Positions 41,645-51,764 are shown, counted from the stretch's first letter. The stretch: 64,000 bases of DNA from Massiliimalia timonensis (GCF_900186585.1 NZ_FYDD01000004.1:124001-188000); one strand, 5' to 3'. The notes: generated by a model not told the origin, from the letters alone. A program made the numbers and translations.

Positions 41645-43541
41645 CTTTGTTTTCTTCCTTTTTCATATATTTCTGCTGCTCCAGCCAAATAAGCAGGACA
41701 GAAACATCTGCCGGGCTTACCCCAGAAATACGAGAGGCCTGACCGATATTCAAAGGGCGCACCTTCTTCAGCTTTTCAACCGCCTCCAGCCGCAGTCCAG
41801 AAATCTGGTCATACTTTATCTCTTCGGAAAGGGCTTTCCCCTCCAGCTTCCGCATCTCTTCCACCTGAGCCAGCTGTTTTTTGATGTATCCCTCATATTT
41901 GATCTCAATTTCCACCTGTTCCCGCACTTCCCGGGAAAGGTCCGGCCGTTCCGGATCAAACGGAGCCAAATCGTCATATTTTATCTGCGGCCGGCGAATC
42001 AATTCTGTTTCACGCTGTCCGGTTTTCATTGGTGATGTTTCACGTGAAACAAGAAGCTGGTTCAATTCATCAGAGGGAGAGATCGTTGTTTTCTGTAAGC
42101 GCTTTAATTCCTCTTCTATCTGCTGTACCTTTTCACAGAACATCTGATAGCGTTCCTCAGAGATCAAGCCCAGTTGATACCCTAACGGTGTTAATCGTTT
42201 ATCTGCATTATCCTGACGGAGAACCAGTCGGTATTCGCTTCGTGAGGTCATCATCCGGTAAGGATCAGAACACCCCTTCACCACAATATCGTCGATCAAA
42301 GTACCAATATAGGAGCTGGCTCGGTCCAGAACAAACGGCTCTTTTCCCAATACGGACAACGCCGCATTGATTCCGGCGACCAACCCTTGTGCGGCTGCCT
42401 CTTCATAACCGGAGGTCCCGTTAAACTGGCCTGCCCCGTATAATCCTTTCACTGCCTTGAATTCCAAGGTCGGCAGCAACTCCTGCGGGTCACAGCAATC
42501 ATATTCGATCGCATAGGCATTTCTCATGACTTCTACATGCTCTAGCCCTTGAATGGTGCGTAAAAAGGCGAGCTGGACATCCTCCGGCAAAGAGGAGCTC
42601 ATTCCCTGCAAATACATTTCTTCGGTATCCAGCCCCATTGGTTCCACAAACAGTTGATGCCGTTCCTTATCCGCAAACCGGACGATCTTATCCTCAATAC
42701 TGGGACAATAGCGTGGGCCTACACCTTTAATTTGTCCTTTCCCGCTATATAAAGGGGAACGGTGCAGGTTCTGCCGAATCACTTCATGAGTTTTTTCATT
42801 TGTATAGGCAATGTGGCAGAGCACTTGATTTTTCAATTCACCCTTCGTCGTAAAGGAAAACGGGGTGATCGGTTCATCCCCAGCCTGTTCTTCCATTTTA
42901 GAAAAATCAATACTCCTGCGGTGGACGCGTGACGGCGTTCCTGTCTTAAAACGCCGGATCGTGATTCCCTTCTCTGCCAAACGTTCCGTCAGACCAACAG
43001 AAGGAAGCATATTATCCGGCCCACTGGAATAGGACACATCTCCAACATGGATCAATCCATTCTGATAAGTCCCGCTGCACACGATTGCTGCTTTTACCTG
43101 ATAGATCGCCCCCAACTTTGTAACAACCTCTGTCAGCTTCCCTTCCTTTACCGTAACGTCTACGATTTCAGCCTGATGGATCTGTAAATTCTCCTGAGCC
43201 TCCAAGGCTTTCTTCATATAAGTATGATATGCCTGCCGATCAGACTGTACCCGCAGGCTGTGTACTGCTGGTCCCTTTCCCTGATTCAGCATTCGGCTTT
43301 GCAGAAACGTAGCATCCGCCGCTTTCCCCATTTCTCCGCCAAGGGCGTCGATCTCCCGGACTAAATGACCTTTTGCTGTTCCTCCGATCGACGGATTACA
43401 AGGCATATTTGCAATCCCATCAAGGCTTAAGGTAAAAATAACTGTTTTCACACCTAGCCTTGCGGCAGCCAACGCCGCTTCACAGCCGGCATGTCCGGCA
43501 CCAATCACAGCGACATCATAATCGCCAATATAATAACTCAA
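41637..43541 (-). CDS. mnmG: tRNA uridine-5-carboxymethylaminomethyl modification enzyme MnmG
   Basis: 634 residues. FAD-binding N-terminus [40 protein letters not shown], the [17 protein letters not shown] segment and the C-terminal [18 protein letters not shown]. With MnmE it modifies the wobble uridine of several tRNAs. It follows mnmE after 15 bases. A perfect parS lies inside the coding region (42036-42051). Confidence 0.98.
   Translation of the reverse strand: MSYYIGDYDVAVIGAGHAGCEAALAAARLGVKTVIFTLSLDGIANMPCNPSIGGTAKGHLVREIDALGGEMGKAADATFLQSRMLNQGKGPAVHSLRVQSDRQAYHTYMKKALEAQENLQIHQAEIVDVTVKEGKLTEVVTKLGAIYQVKAAIVCSGTYQNGLIHVGDVSYSSGPDNMLPSVGLTERLAEKGITIRRFKTGTPSRVHRRSIDFSKMEEQAGDEPITPFSFTTKGELKNQVLCHIAYTNEKTHEVIRQNLHRSPLYSGKGQIKGVGPRYCPSIEDKIVRFADKERHQLFVEPMGLDTEEMYLQGMSSSLPEDVQLAFLRTIQGLEHVEVMRNAYAIEYDCCDPQELLPTLEFKAVKGLYGAGQFNGTSGYEEAAAQGLVAGINAALSVLGKEPFVLDRASSYIGTLIDDIVVKGCSDPYRMMTSRSEYRLVLRQDNADKRLTPLGYQLGLISEERYQMFCEKVQQIEEELKRLQKTTISPSDELNQLLVSRETSPMKTGQRETELIRRPQIKYDDLAPFDPERPDLSREVREQVEIEIKYEGYIKKQLAQVEEMRKLEGKALSEEIKYDQISGLRLEAVEKLKKVRPLNIGQASRISGVSPADVSVLLIWLEQQKYMKKEENKDD
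42036..42051. other. parS site 2, inside mnmG
   Basis: Perfect TGTTTCACGTGAAACA within codons of mnmG, 2.1 kb from the first parS and about 6.5 kb from dnaA. Confidence 0.95.
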
Positions 43542-43556
43542 ATGAGGTTCCCCCTT

Positions 43557-44927
43557 TTATTTGCCGACACAGAAATTATGGAATACTTGATCCACGACCT
43601 TTTCTGTTACTCGTTCCCCTGTCAATTCTAGTAATGCTTCGATAGCCTGATCGATCGAAACAGTTACCGCGTCTAACGTCATACCAAATTCCATTGCCTG
43701 CACAGCTTCTTTTAAAGCCTGCTGGGTGCGAAGTGCACAGGACCGCTGGCGTTCATTGGCGATCATACCGTCTGATAAATCAATTTGGTGAAATTCCAAT
43801 ACAGTTTCAATTGCGTCGATCAATCGCTGTAAACTGAACGGATCTTTTCGATCGGTATATACTATTTGTTTAAAATTATCATTTATATACGATAAGTCTA
43901 TTTTTTGAGTTAAATCCGTTTTATTAACAACAGCCAGCGTCGGGGTATTGCAGGCTATCACTTCCTGGATGATTTTCCGGTCATCCTCGTTCAATTCCTC
44001 TGAATAATCAAATACCGCAAGCACAAAACCGGCGTTCCTGATACGTTTTAAGGATAACTCCACCCCTTTTTGTTCCACAAAATCATCAGTTTCCCGGATC
44101 CCGGCAGTGTCAGCCAGCCGCAGTATCACATTTCCAAGATTTACGGTTTCTTCGATCACATCCCGAGTCGTACCGGCAATATCTGTTACAATACTCTTTT
44201 CACAGCCCGACAAAAGATTCATTAGCGTTGATTTCCCCACATTTGTTTTTCCTACGATCGCTGTTTCGATTCCTTCCCGGAGCATTTTTCCTGTATCAAA
44301 GGTATCCAATAAATGGTTCATCTGTTTTTCACAGTCTTGTAAGGTTTTTAGCAGTGTTTCTTCCCGAATTTCTTCAATTTCCTCCTCTGGATAATCTACC
44401 CAAGCGGCAAGATGACCAGCAGTATTTAAAAGAGTGGTTTTCATTGCTTCAATTTTTTGATAAAGCGCCCCATCCATCTGCGCCCGGGAAGAGCGCATAG
44501 CCTGTTCACTTTTAGAATTGATCAGATCCATAATAGATTCTGCCTGTGTTAAACTCAGCTTCCCGTTCAAAAAGGCACGTTTACTGAACTCACCCGGCCC
44601 GGCAAGCCTTGCGCCCTTTTCTATCACTAGACGCAATACTCTTTTTGTAATATAGATCCCGCCATGACAGGAGATTTCTACAACATCTTCCCCTGTATAA
44701 CTTTTTGGCGCACGGTAAATTAAGGCCATCCCGTCGTCTATCGCACCCTGTTCATCAAACACGACGCCGTAAGATGCAGAATAACCTTCTAGCTCCTGCA
44801 AGGAATCACAACGGGAAGGATGGAAAATTCGGTCCGCTATCTTGATCGCCTCATCCCCAGAGATCCGAATCATTGAAACCCCGCCCAGCGCGAGGGGCGT
44901 CGCAATTGCCGCAATCGTATTTGACAT
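43557..44927 (-). CDS. mnmE: tRNA modification GTPase MnmE
   Basis: 456 residues from the ATG at 44927. N-terminal tetrahydrofolate-binding domain (TIAAIATPLALGGVSMIRISG, SYTGEDVVEISCHGG), GTPase domain with IVGKTNVGKSTLMNLLSG, DIAGTTRD, DTAGIRET and NKTD, and the terminal CVGK that carries the catalytic cysteine in the family's C-x-GK ending. Partner of MnmG in tRNA wobble modification. Confidence 0.98.
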   Translation of the reverse strand: MSNTIAAIATPLALGGVSMIRISGDEAIKIADRIFHPSRCDSLQELEGYSASYGVVFDEQGAIDDGMALIYRAPKSYTGEDVVEISCHGGIYITKRVLRLVIEKGARLAGPGEFSKRAFLNGKLSLTQAESIMDLINSKSEQAMRSSRAQMDGALYQKIEAMKTTLLNTAGHLAAWVDYPEEEIEEIREETLLKTLQDCEKQMNHLLDTFDTGKMLREGIETAIVGKTNVGKSTLMNLLSGCEKSIVTDIAGTTRDVIEETVNLGNVILRLADTAGIRETDDFVEQKGVELSLKRIRNAGFVLAVFDYSEELNEDDRKIIQEVIACNTPTLAVVNKTDLTQKIDLSYINDNFKQIVYTDRKDPFSLQRLIDAIETVLEFHQIDLSDGMIANERQRSCALRTQQALKEAVQAMEFGMTLDAVTVSIDQAIEALLELTGERVTEKVVDQVFHNFCVGK

Positions 44928-44973
44928 AGATAATCCCTTTTCTTTCTTCCATTGATAACTTCGAATAAATCCA

Positions 44974-45008
44974 TAAAAACGTGCCTGAAAATCAGACACG
45001 TTTTTCGG
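44974..45008 (-). terminator. Terminator after jag
   Basis: Minus-strand hairpin AAAACGTGtCTGA / TCAGgCACGTTTTT in the gap between jag and mnmE; it separates the rnpA-jag genes from mnmE-mnmG. Confidence 0.8.
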
Positions 45009-45025
45009 TTATTATAAAATTTGAT

Positions 45026-45868
45026 CTACAGTTCAATCTTAGAATATAATTTTGCTTTCTGTTCCGCTTCAGAACGTTCCGCTTTCAAGATCTCTTCCAT
45101 GGTCTTTTCCGGTTTCCGTTTCTGATAACTGCTTCTTCCACGGTTTCCCCCGCCGCTGTAATTACTCCGTTTCTTGCTGGTGGAGATCACAACGACCCGG
45201 CGGTTTGGCTCTTCCCCTTTTGATTTAGAGGTAACGCCTTCAATATCTGTCAATACTGCGTGAATGATCCTTCTTTCATAAGGATTCATTGGTTCTAAGG
45301 TCTGGCTTCTTCCCGTACGCTTTACTTTTACACTGATCTTCTTTGCAAGCTCTTTTAAAGCTTCTTCCCTTTTTTCACGGTAATTTCCGCAATCTAAAGT
45401 AACACGGAAATAGCTTCCCTCTACACGGTTGCAGACCAAGGAGGTCAAATACTGTAAAGAATCCAACGTTTCGCCGTGCCTGCCAATCAAAATACCCAAA
45501 TTTTCGCCCACTAATGTTAAGACCGCACTGTCTTCTTTCATTTCCTGTTCAATCGTAACATCAAGCCCCATTTTTGATAAAACTTCGGTCAAATAAGCAA
45601 CTGCGGCAGCAACCTTCGCTTCCCTGTTATCCTTATTTGCAGGAGCCTGTTTATCCTCTTGGATAACAGCAGCTTTTGTTTCTGCGGCAGAAACATTTTT
45701 TACAGTCACCTTTACCTGAGCTTCGGTTTTAATGATCCCAAACAAAGATTTTTTTGGCTGCTGCAAAATTTGCACATCACAATTATCTTTTGAAACACCC
45801 AACTGTTCACAAGCTTTTTCCACTGCTTCTTCAATTGTTTTTGCTGATGTAATTACTTCGTTCATCAT
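45026..45868 (-). CDS. jag: RNA-binding protein Jag (KhpB, SpoIIIJ-associated)
   Basis: 280 residues. Jag_N domain (AKTIEEAVEKACEQLGV ... KKSLFGIIKTEAQVKV), KH domain with GENLGILIGRHGETLDSLQ, R3H domain with MNPYERRIIHAVLTDIEGV, and a basic tail. It binds RNA and is linked to elongation and sporulation in Gram-positives. It follows yidC after 15 bases, the usual order. GGGAGG precedes the start. Confidence 0.96.
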   Translation of the reverse strand: MMNEVITSAKTIEEAVEKACEQLGVSKDNCDVQILQQPKKSLFGIIKTEAQVKVTVKNVSAAETKAAVIQEDKQAPANKDNREAKVAAAVAYLTEVLSKMGLDVTIEQEMKEDSAVLTLVGENLGILIGRHGETLDSLQYLTSLVCNRVEGSYFRVTLDCGNYREKREEALKELAKKISVKVKRTGRSQTLEPMNPYERRIIHAVLTDIEGVTSKSKGEEPNRRVVVISTSKKRSNYSGGGNRGRSSYQKRKPEKTMEEILKAERSEAEQKAKLYSKIEL

Positions 45869-45883
45869 TGTTACGACCTCCCT

Positions 45884-46969
45884 TTATTCGTCGTATTCGT
45901 CACCGTATTTTTCTGCCATCCGTTTTCTTGCTAAAGCAAGTTTCTGGCTTGCGCTCATTTCGTCCTCTGTTGTTGTTTCTTCTGCTTTCTTTGTCTTTTC
46001 CGGCGGAAGTCCAGCCCGTCTGCGCTGTTCTTCTCTTGCTGCTTCCATTGCCTGCTGATATTTTGATTTTGGTTTTTTCTTCTTTGCAGCCTGTTCCTTT
46101 TCAACAAGGGCTTTCATTTTTTCCGGAGAATAAACTTTATAAAGAATCGCATTGGTAATGATCATACATACGTTACCAACAGTCCAGTATAAACCTAACC
46201 CGATTGGGAAACTAAAAGCGATCCATGTAGAGAAAATAGGCATGATAATCATCATACCTTTCATAGCGCCCATTCCCTGTTGCTGTCCCATAGTTTTTTT
46301 CTGGTTGTGTAAGGTCATTAAGGACATTGCTAACGATGTGATACCAGATAACAGCGGAATAATGATCGTTGCGTTAAGCCCCCATGTTGGAATGACCCCC
46401 AGATTAAGACCTAAGAAAGAAAAATCAAAATTTTGGATCTGCTGAATTAAATCCGCACTGAAGATAGAATTGAACATATCTGTCGAAACCTCAACCCCTT
46501 TTTGAGAAATCGGGTTTCCCTGGATAATATTCATAATATCCAGTTCCGTCATAGAAGACGCTTTATAATTTAACTTTGTCAGCATTTCAGTTGCTTTGGT
46601 AATCAAATCGTTAGAAACGCCTAACAAATGCTTCAGCGGCTTATATACAACGTCGATCATACCAAACAAGACAACCATGTTGATAATCAGCGGAAGACAG
46701 CTTCCCATTGGATTATAGCCCTCTTCTTCATACAGCTTCATGGTTTCTTCCTGCAAACGCTGTTTGTCATTTTTATATTGCTTTTGTAGTTTTTGGATCT
46801 TCGGCTGGAATATCTGCATTTTTGCTGTTCCCTTTTGCTGTTTTACACTGAGTGGGAACATCAACATCCGAACCAAAACCGTGAAGATGATGAGGGTGAA
46901 TCCATAATTGTGAATGAACTCATAAATGAATCGCATGATCCATCCAAGCGGGGTACCAAGAAATCCCAT
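45884..46969 (-). CDS. yidC: Membrane protein insertase YidC (OxaA/SpoIIIJ)
   Basis: 361 residues. Five membrane helices; the conserved Arg lies in FTVLVRMLMFPLSVKQQKG, followed by the cytoplasmic hairpin KIQKLQKQYKNDKQRLQEE and YNPMGSCLPLIINM. No lipoprotein leader is present, unlike Bacillus SpoIIIJ. A long charged C-terminal tail (about 270-361). It inserts membrane proteins alone or with SecYEG. GGAGG stands six bases before the ATG. Confidence 0.96.
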   Translation of the reverse strand: MGFLGTPLGWIMRFIYEFIHNYGFTLIIFTVLVRMLMFPLSVKQQKGTAKMQIFQPKIQKLQKQYKNDKQRLQEETMKLYEEEGYNPMGSCLPLIINMVVLFGMIDVVYKPLKHLLGVSNDLITKATEMLTKLNYKASSMTELDIMNIIQGNPISQKGVEVSTDMFNSIFSADLIQQIQNFDFSFLGLNLGVIPTWGLNATIIIPLLSGITSLAMSLMTLHNQKKTMGQQQGMGAMKGMMIIMPIFSTWIAFSFPIGLGLYWTVGNVCMIITNAILYKVYSPEKMKALVEKEQAAKKKKPKSKYQQAMEAAREEQRRRAGLPPEKTKKAEETTTEDEMSASQKLALARKRMAEKYGDEYDE

Positions 46970-47009
46970 GTCAAACCTCCAAAATTAAATTTTTATAAAA
47001 ACAGGATTT

Positions 47010-47264
47010 TTATTCAGGCTTTTCATGATTATTTTTACGAGACAATCGAAATTTTTTCGGCACATAATCGATTCCACCTACATTCCATGGGTTGCATCGG
47101 CACACTCTCCAAACTGCCAAAATCAACCCCTTTACCGCGCCGTGGCGTTTGAAAGCTTCTATGGCATACTGGGAACAGGTGGGATAAAACCGGCAGCAAG
47201 GCGGCTTTAAAACCGAAAGGAATTTTTGATAAAACCGAACGAATAAAACAAAAATCCGTTTCAT
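47010..47264 (-). CDS. yidD: Membrane protein insertion efficiency factor YidD
   Basis: 84 residues. FYQKFLSVLKPPCCRFYPTC, SQYAIEAFKRHGAVKGLIL and RVCRCNPWNVGGIDYVP are the YidD signatures with the conserved cysteines. It assists YidC; mechanism unclear. It starts two bases after rnpA, in the conserved rpmH-rnpA-yidD-yidC order. Confidence 0.96.
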   Translation of the reverse strand: MKRIFVLFVRFYQKFLSVLKPPCCRFYPTCSQYAIEAFKRHGAVKGLILAVWRVCRCNPWNVGGIDYVPKKFRLSRKNNHEKPE

Positions 47265-47266
47265 AT

Positions 47267-47644
47267 CTAAGAATCTTTCCTGTTGCGGCGCTGATCAAAG
47301 CCTGCGTTTTGGTTAAGTAAAAAACAAAGCTGTTTTTTCATCACTTTTTGAAGCTCTGTCGATTTTATAAACGGTGTTTTCTCTCTGGCCACAAATACAA
47401 TATTATATCCAGTCTGAAAAGGGATCTCTTCCCGGCAATTTAAGTATGCCGCCCGGATTACCCTTCTTGCACGGTTTCTTAAATGTGCCTTCCCGATTTT
47501 TTTCCCTGTGGTAATTCCGATCCGGTTTACTGTTCCCCTATTTTTGATCAAATAGGTGACAAGATAAGGATGCGCTTTAAATTTCCCTTGAAAATAAGCT
47601 CTTTTAAACTCTTTATTTAGCTTAATACTGACTAGATTTTTCAT
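47267..47644 (-). CDS. rnpA: Ribonuclease P protein component
   Basis: 125 residues. LVSIKLNKEFKRAYFQGK at the start and the RNR motif AHLRNRARRVIRAAY. It binds the RNase P RNA for tRNA 5' processing. The RNA subunit gene is not in the window. A terminator-like hairpin stands between rpmH and this gene, which would lower its level relative to L34. Confidence 0.96.
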   Translation of the reverse strand: MKNLVSIKLNKEFKRAYFQGKFKAHPYLVTYLIKNRGTVNRIGITTGKKIGKAHLRNRARRVIRAAYLNCREEIPFQTGYNIVFVAREKTPFIKSTELQKVMKKQLCFLLNQNAGFDQRRNRKDS

Positions 47645-47752
47645 GTATAATGATTCTCTGTTACATAAAAATTGACCACAACAAACAAACCGGCTTGTCC
47701 GGTTTCTCTGAAGGTGGCCGTATAAGTGGTTATGAATGAAAAAAATAAAGTT

Positions 47753-47779
47753 CAGACCACATTTAAAAAACGTGGTCTG
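47753..47779 (-). terminator. Partial terminator between rpmH and rnpA
   Basis: CAGACCAC / GTGGTCTG stem with an A/T-rich loop; on the minus strand it is followed by AACTTTATTTTTTT. Probably an attenuating read-through terminator. Confidence 0.6.
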
Positions 47780-47791
47780 ATTAAAAACAAA

Positions 47792-47926
47792 TTAGTAGGT
47801 CAAGTGTTTTCTGCCTTTTGCGCGTCTTCTAGCCAAAACTTTTCTTCCGTTAGAAGTTGCCATTCTTTTTCTGAAGCCGTGTTCTTTTTTTCTATGGATT
47901 TTTTTCGGCTGATAAGTTCTTTTCAT
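47792..47926 (-). CDS. rpmH: 50S ribosomal protein L34
   Basis: 44 residues: [18 protein letters not shown], then [20 protein letters not shown], the full family sequence. GGAGG precedes the ATG at 47926; upstream in-frame codons belong to the leader. It diverges from dnaA across the upstream part of the origin region. Confidence 0.98.
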   Translation of the reverse strand: MKRTYQPKKIHRKKEHGFRKRMATSNGRKVLARRRAKGRKHLTY

Positions 47927-48050
47927 CTTTTTTCCTCCTCTCAGCAGAGAAAATAAACATTTTCTAGTTTCTTCAGCTTGCCAATTATACATATCGTATT
48001 ATTCATAATAAATAATACCTTAATAACCGGTCAAAACCCTGCAATTTAGT

Positions 48051-48080
48051 ATTATATCCTATTTTAAAGGCATTTGTCAA
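48051..48080 (-). promoter_or_regulatory. Promoter of rpmH-rnpA-yidD-yidC-jag
   Basis: TTGACA (48080-48075) and TATAAT (48056-48051), 18-base spacer, minus strand. Confidence 0.88.
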
Positions 48081-48344
48081 TCTTTTTTTCAAAAAATCAG
48101 CTTCAAATTTTTATGATCTTTCTGTTATCATAGCTAAATCCTACTTTTTTCCATTTTCCTCCCACGCTGTTTATCAAAAACAAATGCAGTTTCATTTATA
48201 TTTCCAATATATTCCAAAAGCAAAAAAATAAAGATTTTTCTCTCATCTTTCTTCCTTATATAATAGATTCTTATACAAGCAAAATTTTTATGCTGTAAAA
48301 AGAAACTCTTTTTCGTGTAAAACGCCTATTTCTGGTATTTTCGC

Positions 48345-48373
48345 TTGAAAAACCCACGAAATTTTGGTATAAT
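48345..48373 (+). promoter_or_regulatory. Promoter of dnaA
   Basis: TTGAAA (48345-48350) and TATAAT (48368-48373) with a 17-base spacer, about 160 bases before the start. The stretch 48081-48344 between the divergent promoters is AT-rich without a recognised motif. Confidence 0.8.
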
Positions 48374-48480
48374 TTATTCTTAGGTAAATACGTTTTCTAG
48401 AACTTTAAATCAATCTAAATGAAAGGTTCTATCACAATTATTTGTTATATCATATCTTTCATTTTTTTATTTGTCAACCT

Positions 48481-48522
48481 TTTTCCACATTATTTTTACT
48501 AGTTTTTCACTTATTATCAACA
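48481..48522 (+). promoter_or_regulatory. DnaA-box-like sites in the dnaA leader
   Basis: TTTTCCACA (48481-48489) fits the TTWTNCACA consensus and TTATCAACA (48514-48522) differs from TTATCCACA by one base. They lie between the dnaA promoter and its ribosome site, a place suited to autoregulation and to the upstream origin half. Confidence 0.6.
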
Positions 48523-48539
48523 CAGGAGGTTTTTTAAAC

Positions 48540-49946
48540 ATGGAGTCATTTTCTGAGGTGTTGAATCTCGTTAAAAATAGTTTAAAATCCGAAATCAGTG
48601 ATGTTGCTTTTCAATGCTGGATCAGCCCGATTGAAGCGATCAAATTGGAGGGAAGCAACGCACACATCTGTGTTGCGAATCCCTTTCATAAGGATATTTT
48701 GAATAACCAGTATAAAAACAAGCTGGAAAAGGGTTTTACTGAAATTTTAGGCTTTCCAGTAAACCTAGTGATCCAGACCAATGAAGAGATCCAGCAAAAT
48801 ATTGACCAACAGGACATCCCAAAAACGATCCTTCCCGAAGAAAATAACGATGCAGAGTTAGAAGGCTACAATAAGGCGCTGGACTTTATGGAAACACAGC
48901 AAAATAAACTGAATGAGACCTTAAAAAACGGCAATTATGATTATACCTTTGATACCTTTATCGTAGGAAGCTCCAATAATTTCGCTTATGCGGCCTGTAA
49001 AGCAGTTGCACAAAAGAATTCCGCTGCCTATAATCCTTTGTTTATTCATGGACCTTCCGGCCTTGGAAAAACGCATCTGCTTTATGCGATCAAGCATGAA
49101 TTCGCTAAAAATAATCCCAATGCTAATATCATTTATGTCAGCAGCGAAACCTTTACCAACGAATTGATCAATGCCATCCAAAAACAGACAATCGGTGAAT
49201 TCCGCAATAAATACCGGAAAGCGGATATTCTGTTGATCGACGATATTCAGTTTATCGCAGGAAAAGAAAGTACTCAGGAAGAATTTTTCCACACCTTTAA
49301 TGAACTTCATCAGGTAGGCAAACAGATCGTTTTGACCTCCGACCGGCCGCCGAAGGATATCAAAACCCTGGAAGACCGCTTAAAAAACCGGTTTGAATGG
49401 GGGCTTTTAACAGATATCGGCCTTCCGGATTTTGAAACCCGGATCGCGATTATCAAACGGAAAGCAGATCTTTTAAACATCAATATTCCCGACGATGTCG
49501 CGCAGTTTATCGCCAGCAAGCTGAAAAATAATATCCGCCAGTTGGAAGGCGCCGTGAAAAAGATCAAGGCATATAAATATTATGCGGGTTCCAATCCTTC
49601 GTTAAGCGTGGCGCAAACAGTCATTAAAGAAATTTTAAACGATAACCAGCCCGCCCCTGTTACGGTAGAAAAGATCATTGAAGAGGTCGCTAAAACTTAT
49701 TCCGTTACTCCAGAGGATATTCGCTCTAACAAAAGGACTGCTCCCCTACCGATCGCCCGTCAGGTATCTATCTATGTAGTACGGGAAATAACTCAAATGA
49801 CGCAGGCCGCTATCGGCGATGAATTCGGTGGAAGAGACCACGCCACGATCGTTTATTCGATTCAAAAGGTACAGAAAATTATTGAAAAGGATGCGCATAC
49901 CAAAGCGATCGTTGACGATATTATTAAAAATATTCGGGATAAATAA
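48540..49946 (+). CDS. dnaA: Chromosomal replication initiator protein DnaA
   Basis: 468 residues from ATG at 48540, 11 bases after AGGAGG. Domain I (FQCWISPIEAIKLEGSNAHI), a linker (about 90-130), AAA+ domain with YTFDTFIVGSSNNFAYAA, Walker A HGPSGLGKTHLLYAI, Walker B ILLIDDIQFIAGKE, and domain IV with the DNA-binding signature GGRDHATIVYSIQKV. It binds DnaA boxes and opens oriC. Promoter and candidate boxes are upstream. Confidence 0.98.
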   Translation: MESFSEVLNLVKNSLKSEISDVAFQCWISPIEAIKLEGSNAHICVANPFHKDILNNQYKNKLEKGFTEILGFPVNLVIQTNEEIQQNIDQQDIPKTILPEENNDAELEGYNKALDFMETQQNKLNETLKNGNYDYTFDTFIVGSSNNFAYAACKAVAQKNSAAYNPLFIHGPSGLGKTHLLYAIKHEFAKNNPNANIIYVSSETFTNELINAIQKQTIGEFRNKYRKADILLIDDIQFIAGKESTQEEFFHTFNELHQVGKQIVLTSDRPPKDIKTLEDRLKNRFEWGLLTDIGLPDFETRIAIIKRKADLLNINIPDDVAQFIASKLKNNIRQLEGAVKKIKAYKYYAGSNPSLSVAQTVIKEILNDNQPAPVTVEKIIEEVAKTYSVTPEDIRSNKRTAPLPIARQVSIYVVREITQMTQAAIGDEFGGRDHATIVYSIQKVQKIIEKDAHTKAIVDDIIKNIRDK

Positions 49947-50389
49947 TTTTTCTACTCTCTGTTGAAAAGTCTGTTGATAATGTTGAAAAACGAACATTTT
50001 TTCTTCCTTTATTCTTTTTTTAAAAAAATATTTCCACGAAATATCAAAAATACCTTTTTCACAATCTTAACAAGATCAAATATCAAAAATTTTCTATCCC
50101 TCATTTTTACACAAATTTATTTACTTTTCTTCTACAATAAACTGACATTTCTCAACTATTTCCACAGCAAATAAAGTTTTCCCAATTCTTCCAACGCGCT
50201 TTCTTCACCGATTCAACCATAAAAAACAGGGACAAACCTCGATGACAGCTTGTTTTTTTAGACTTTTCACCTTTTCCACGCCCCTTATTACTATTACTAA
50301 TTCATTTATTATTATATTTATATTATAAATAATGATAATAAATAAGATCATTTGTTTTATATATCATATCCAAAAGAAAGGGTTTTATC
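49947..50389. other. oriC: Probable replication origin (oriC) between dnaA and dnaN
   Basis: 443 bases, very AT-rich and non-coding. DnaA-box-like 9-mers: TGTTGAAAA (49960-49968), TGTTGATAA (49972-49980) directly joined to TGTTGAAAA (49981-49989), TTTTTCACA (50055-50063), TTTTACACA (50105-50113), ATTTCCACA (50157-50165) and TTTTCCACG (50271-50279). A long A/T tract with TTATTACTATTACTAA at about 50284-50345 is the candidate unwinding element. Position between dnaA and dnaN and the strand pattern of genes support oriC. Confidence 0.8.
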
Positions 50390-51514
50390 ATGAAATTTAC
50401 CTGTGACAAAAATTTATTATGTGAAACCATCAATAATGTTTCTCTCGCTGTCGCGTCAAAATCAAGTATCATCTCTTTAGAAGGGATTTTGATGCACTGT
50501 GAAAATAATCAATTGACTTTGACCGGGTTTAATTTGGAACTTGGTATTATTAAAACGATTCCGGTTCACGCTGAGGAAAATGGTGAAATCGTTTTAACTG
50601 CAAACCTTCTTTCCAATATTGTCAATAAAATGCCTTCCGGACAAATTTCTTTTGATTCTAATGAAAAGCTGTTAACCGTGATCCGCTGCAACGACGTTGA
50701 ATTTACGATTTTAGGCTTATCTTCCGATGATTATCCTGAAATCCCAGTAATCAATGATGACAAGAGTTTTTCTGTGACTCAGGAAATGTTTCAAAGCTTA
50801 GTAGGGCAAACATTATTTGCCGTTTCGTTAAACGACCAAAATCCAATTTATACCGGAAGTTTATTTGATGTGAGTGATCGCTGCCTTTCTGTTGTTTCGA
50901 TGGACCGCTGCCGTTTGGCGATCCGGAAAGAACAGCTTGAACTTTCTTCGGACGAGGAATTCCATTTTATTGTACCGGGCAAAACCCTTTCCGAGATCAT
51001 GAAGCTGCTTGCAAAGCTTTCGAATGATGAAGAATCAGAAGAAGAACCAGTGATCTCTATGCGGGTTTCCAACCGGCATATCATTTTTGAAGTGTCCGGC
51101 TATAGTATCATCTCCCGTTTATTAGAAGGGGAATTTTTAAATTATAAGAGCGCTATCCCAAATGGAGTTAAAACAAAATTGACGGTGAATACCCGTGATT
51201 TTATGAACAGCATCAACCGTGCTTCCATTATTATTAACGACCGTACGCCAAGCCCGATCCGCTGTGAAATTTCAGAAAATCTAGTCCGCTTAAATTGTGA
51301 ATCTACTTTGGGAAAAGTTCAGGATTCTTTTGAAGCAAAAATGGACGGAACTGAGATGAAGATAGGCTTTAATAATAAATTTATGTATGATGCGTTGCGT
51401 GCCAGCGAATCAGATACCGTTTTAATTGAGATCAGCGGGCCGGAACTGCCAATGAAGGTAATGCCGATGGATGGAGACAGTTTCCTGTTTTTGGTGATGC
51501 CGATCCGGTTGTAA
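50390..51514 (+). CDS. dnaN: DNA polymerase III subunit beta (sliding clamp)
   Basis: 374 residues, three repeated clamp domains. MKFTCDKNLLCETINNVSLAVASKS at the start, ILMHCENNQLTLTGFNLELGI, and the C-terminal LPMKVMPMDGDSFLFLVMPIRL. The ring tethers polymerase to DNA. AAAGGG precedes the ATG. It leads the dnaN-yaaA-recF-remB-gyrB series. Confidence 0.97.
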   Translation: MKFTCDKNLLCETINNVSLAVASKSSIISLEGILMHCENNQLTLTGFNLELGIIKTIPVHAEENGEIVLTANLLSNIVNKMPSGQISFDSNEKLLTVIRCNDVEFTILGLSSDDYPEIPVINDDKSFSVTQEMFQSLVGQTLFAVSLNDQNPIYTGSLFDVSDRCLSVVSMDRCRLAIRKEQLELSSDEEFHFIVPGKTLSEIMKLLAKLSNDEESEEEPVISMRVSNRHIIFEVSGYSIISRLLEGEFLNYKSAIPNGVKTKLTVNTRDFMNSINRASIIINDRTPSPIRCEISENLVRLNCESTLGKVQDSFEAKMDGTEMKIGFNNKFMYDALRASESDTVLIEISGPELPMKVMPMDGDSFLFLVMPIRL

Positions 51515-51532
51515 TGAGGAGTATAAATTGAT

Positions 51533-51748
51533 ATGATCAAAAAAGAAATTCCCATTAAAACGGAGTTTATTAAATTGGATCAGTTTTTAAAATTCGTTGG
51601 AATTGCAGAAACTGGCGGCCATTCAAAAGAGATCATTGCTGAAGGCGTTGTTTTTGTTAACAGCGAGCAATGCTTTCAGCGTGGAAAAAAGCTGCGGCCT
51701 GAGGATGTCGTTGTGATAGACGATTATGAACTCAAGATCGTGGGCTGA
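51533..51748 (+). CDS. yaaA: S4 domain RNA-binding protein YaaA
   Basis: 71 residues. IKTEFIKLDQFLKFVGIAETGG, then KEIIAEGVVFVNSEQCFQRGKKL and the DVVVIDDYELKIV end form a complete S4 domain, the YaaA/YbcJ type. Thought to bind ribosomal RNA. Located between dnaN and recF as in Bacillus and most clostridia. Confidence 0.94.
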   Translation: MIKKEIPIKTEFIKLDQFLKFVGIAETGGHSKEIIAEGVVFVNSEQCFQRGKKLRPEDVVVIDDYELKIVG

Positions 51749-51764
51749 TACAGGAGTTGTTTTT

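Noticed and set aside
42004-42015. Third parS-like half site (TGTTTCACG) in mnmG
   Set aside because: Only one half matches; the other half diverges, and a perfect site is 30 bases away.
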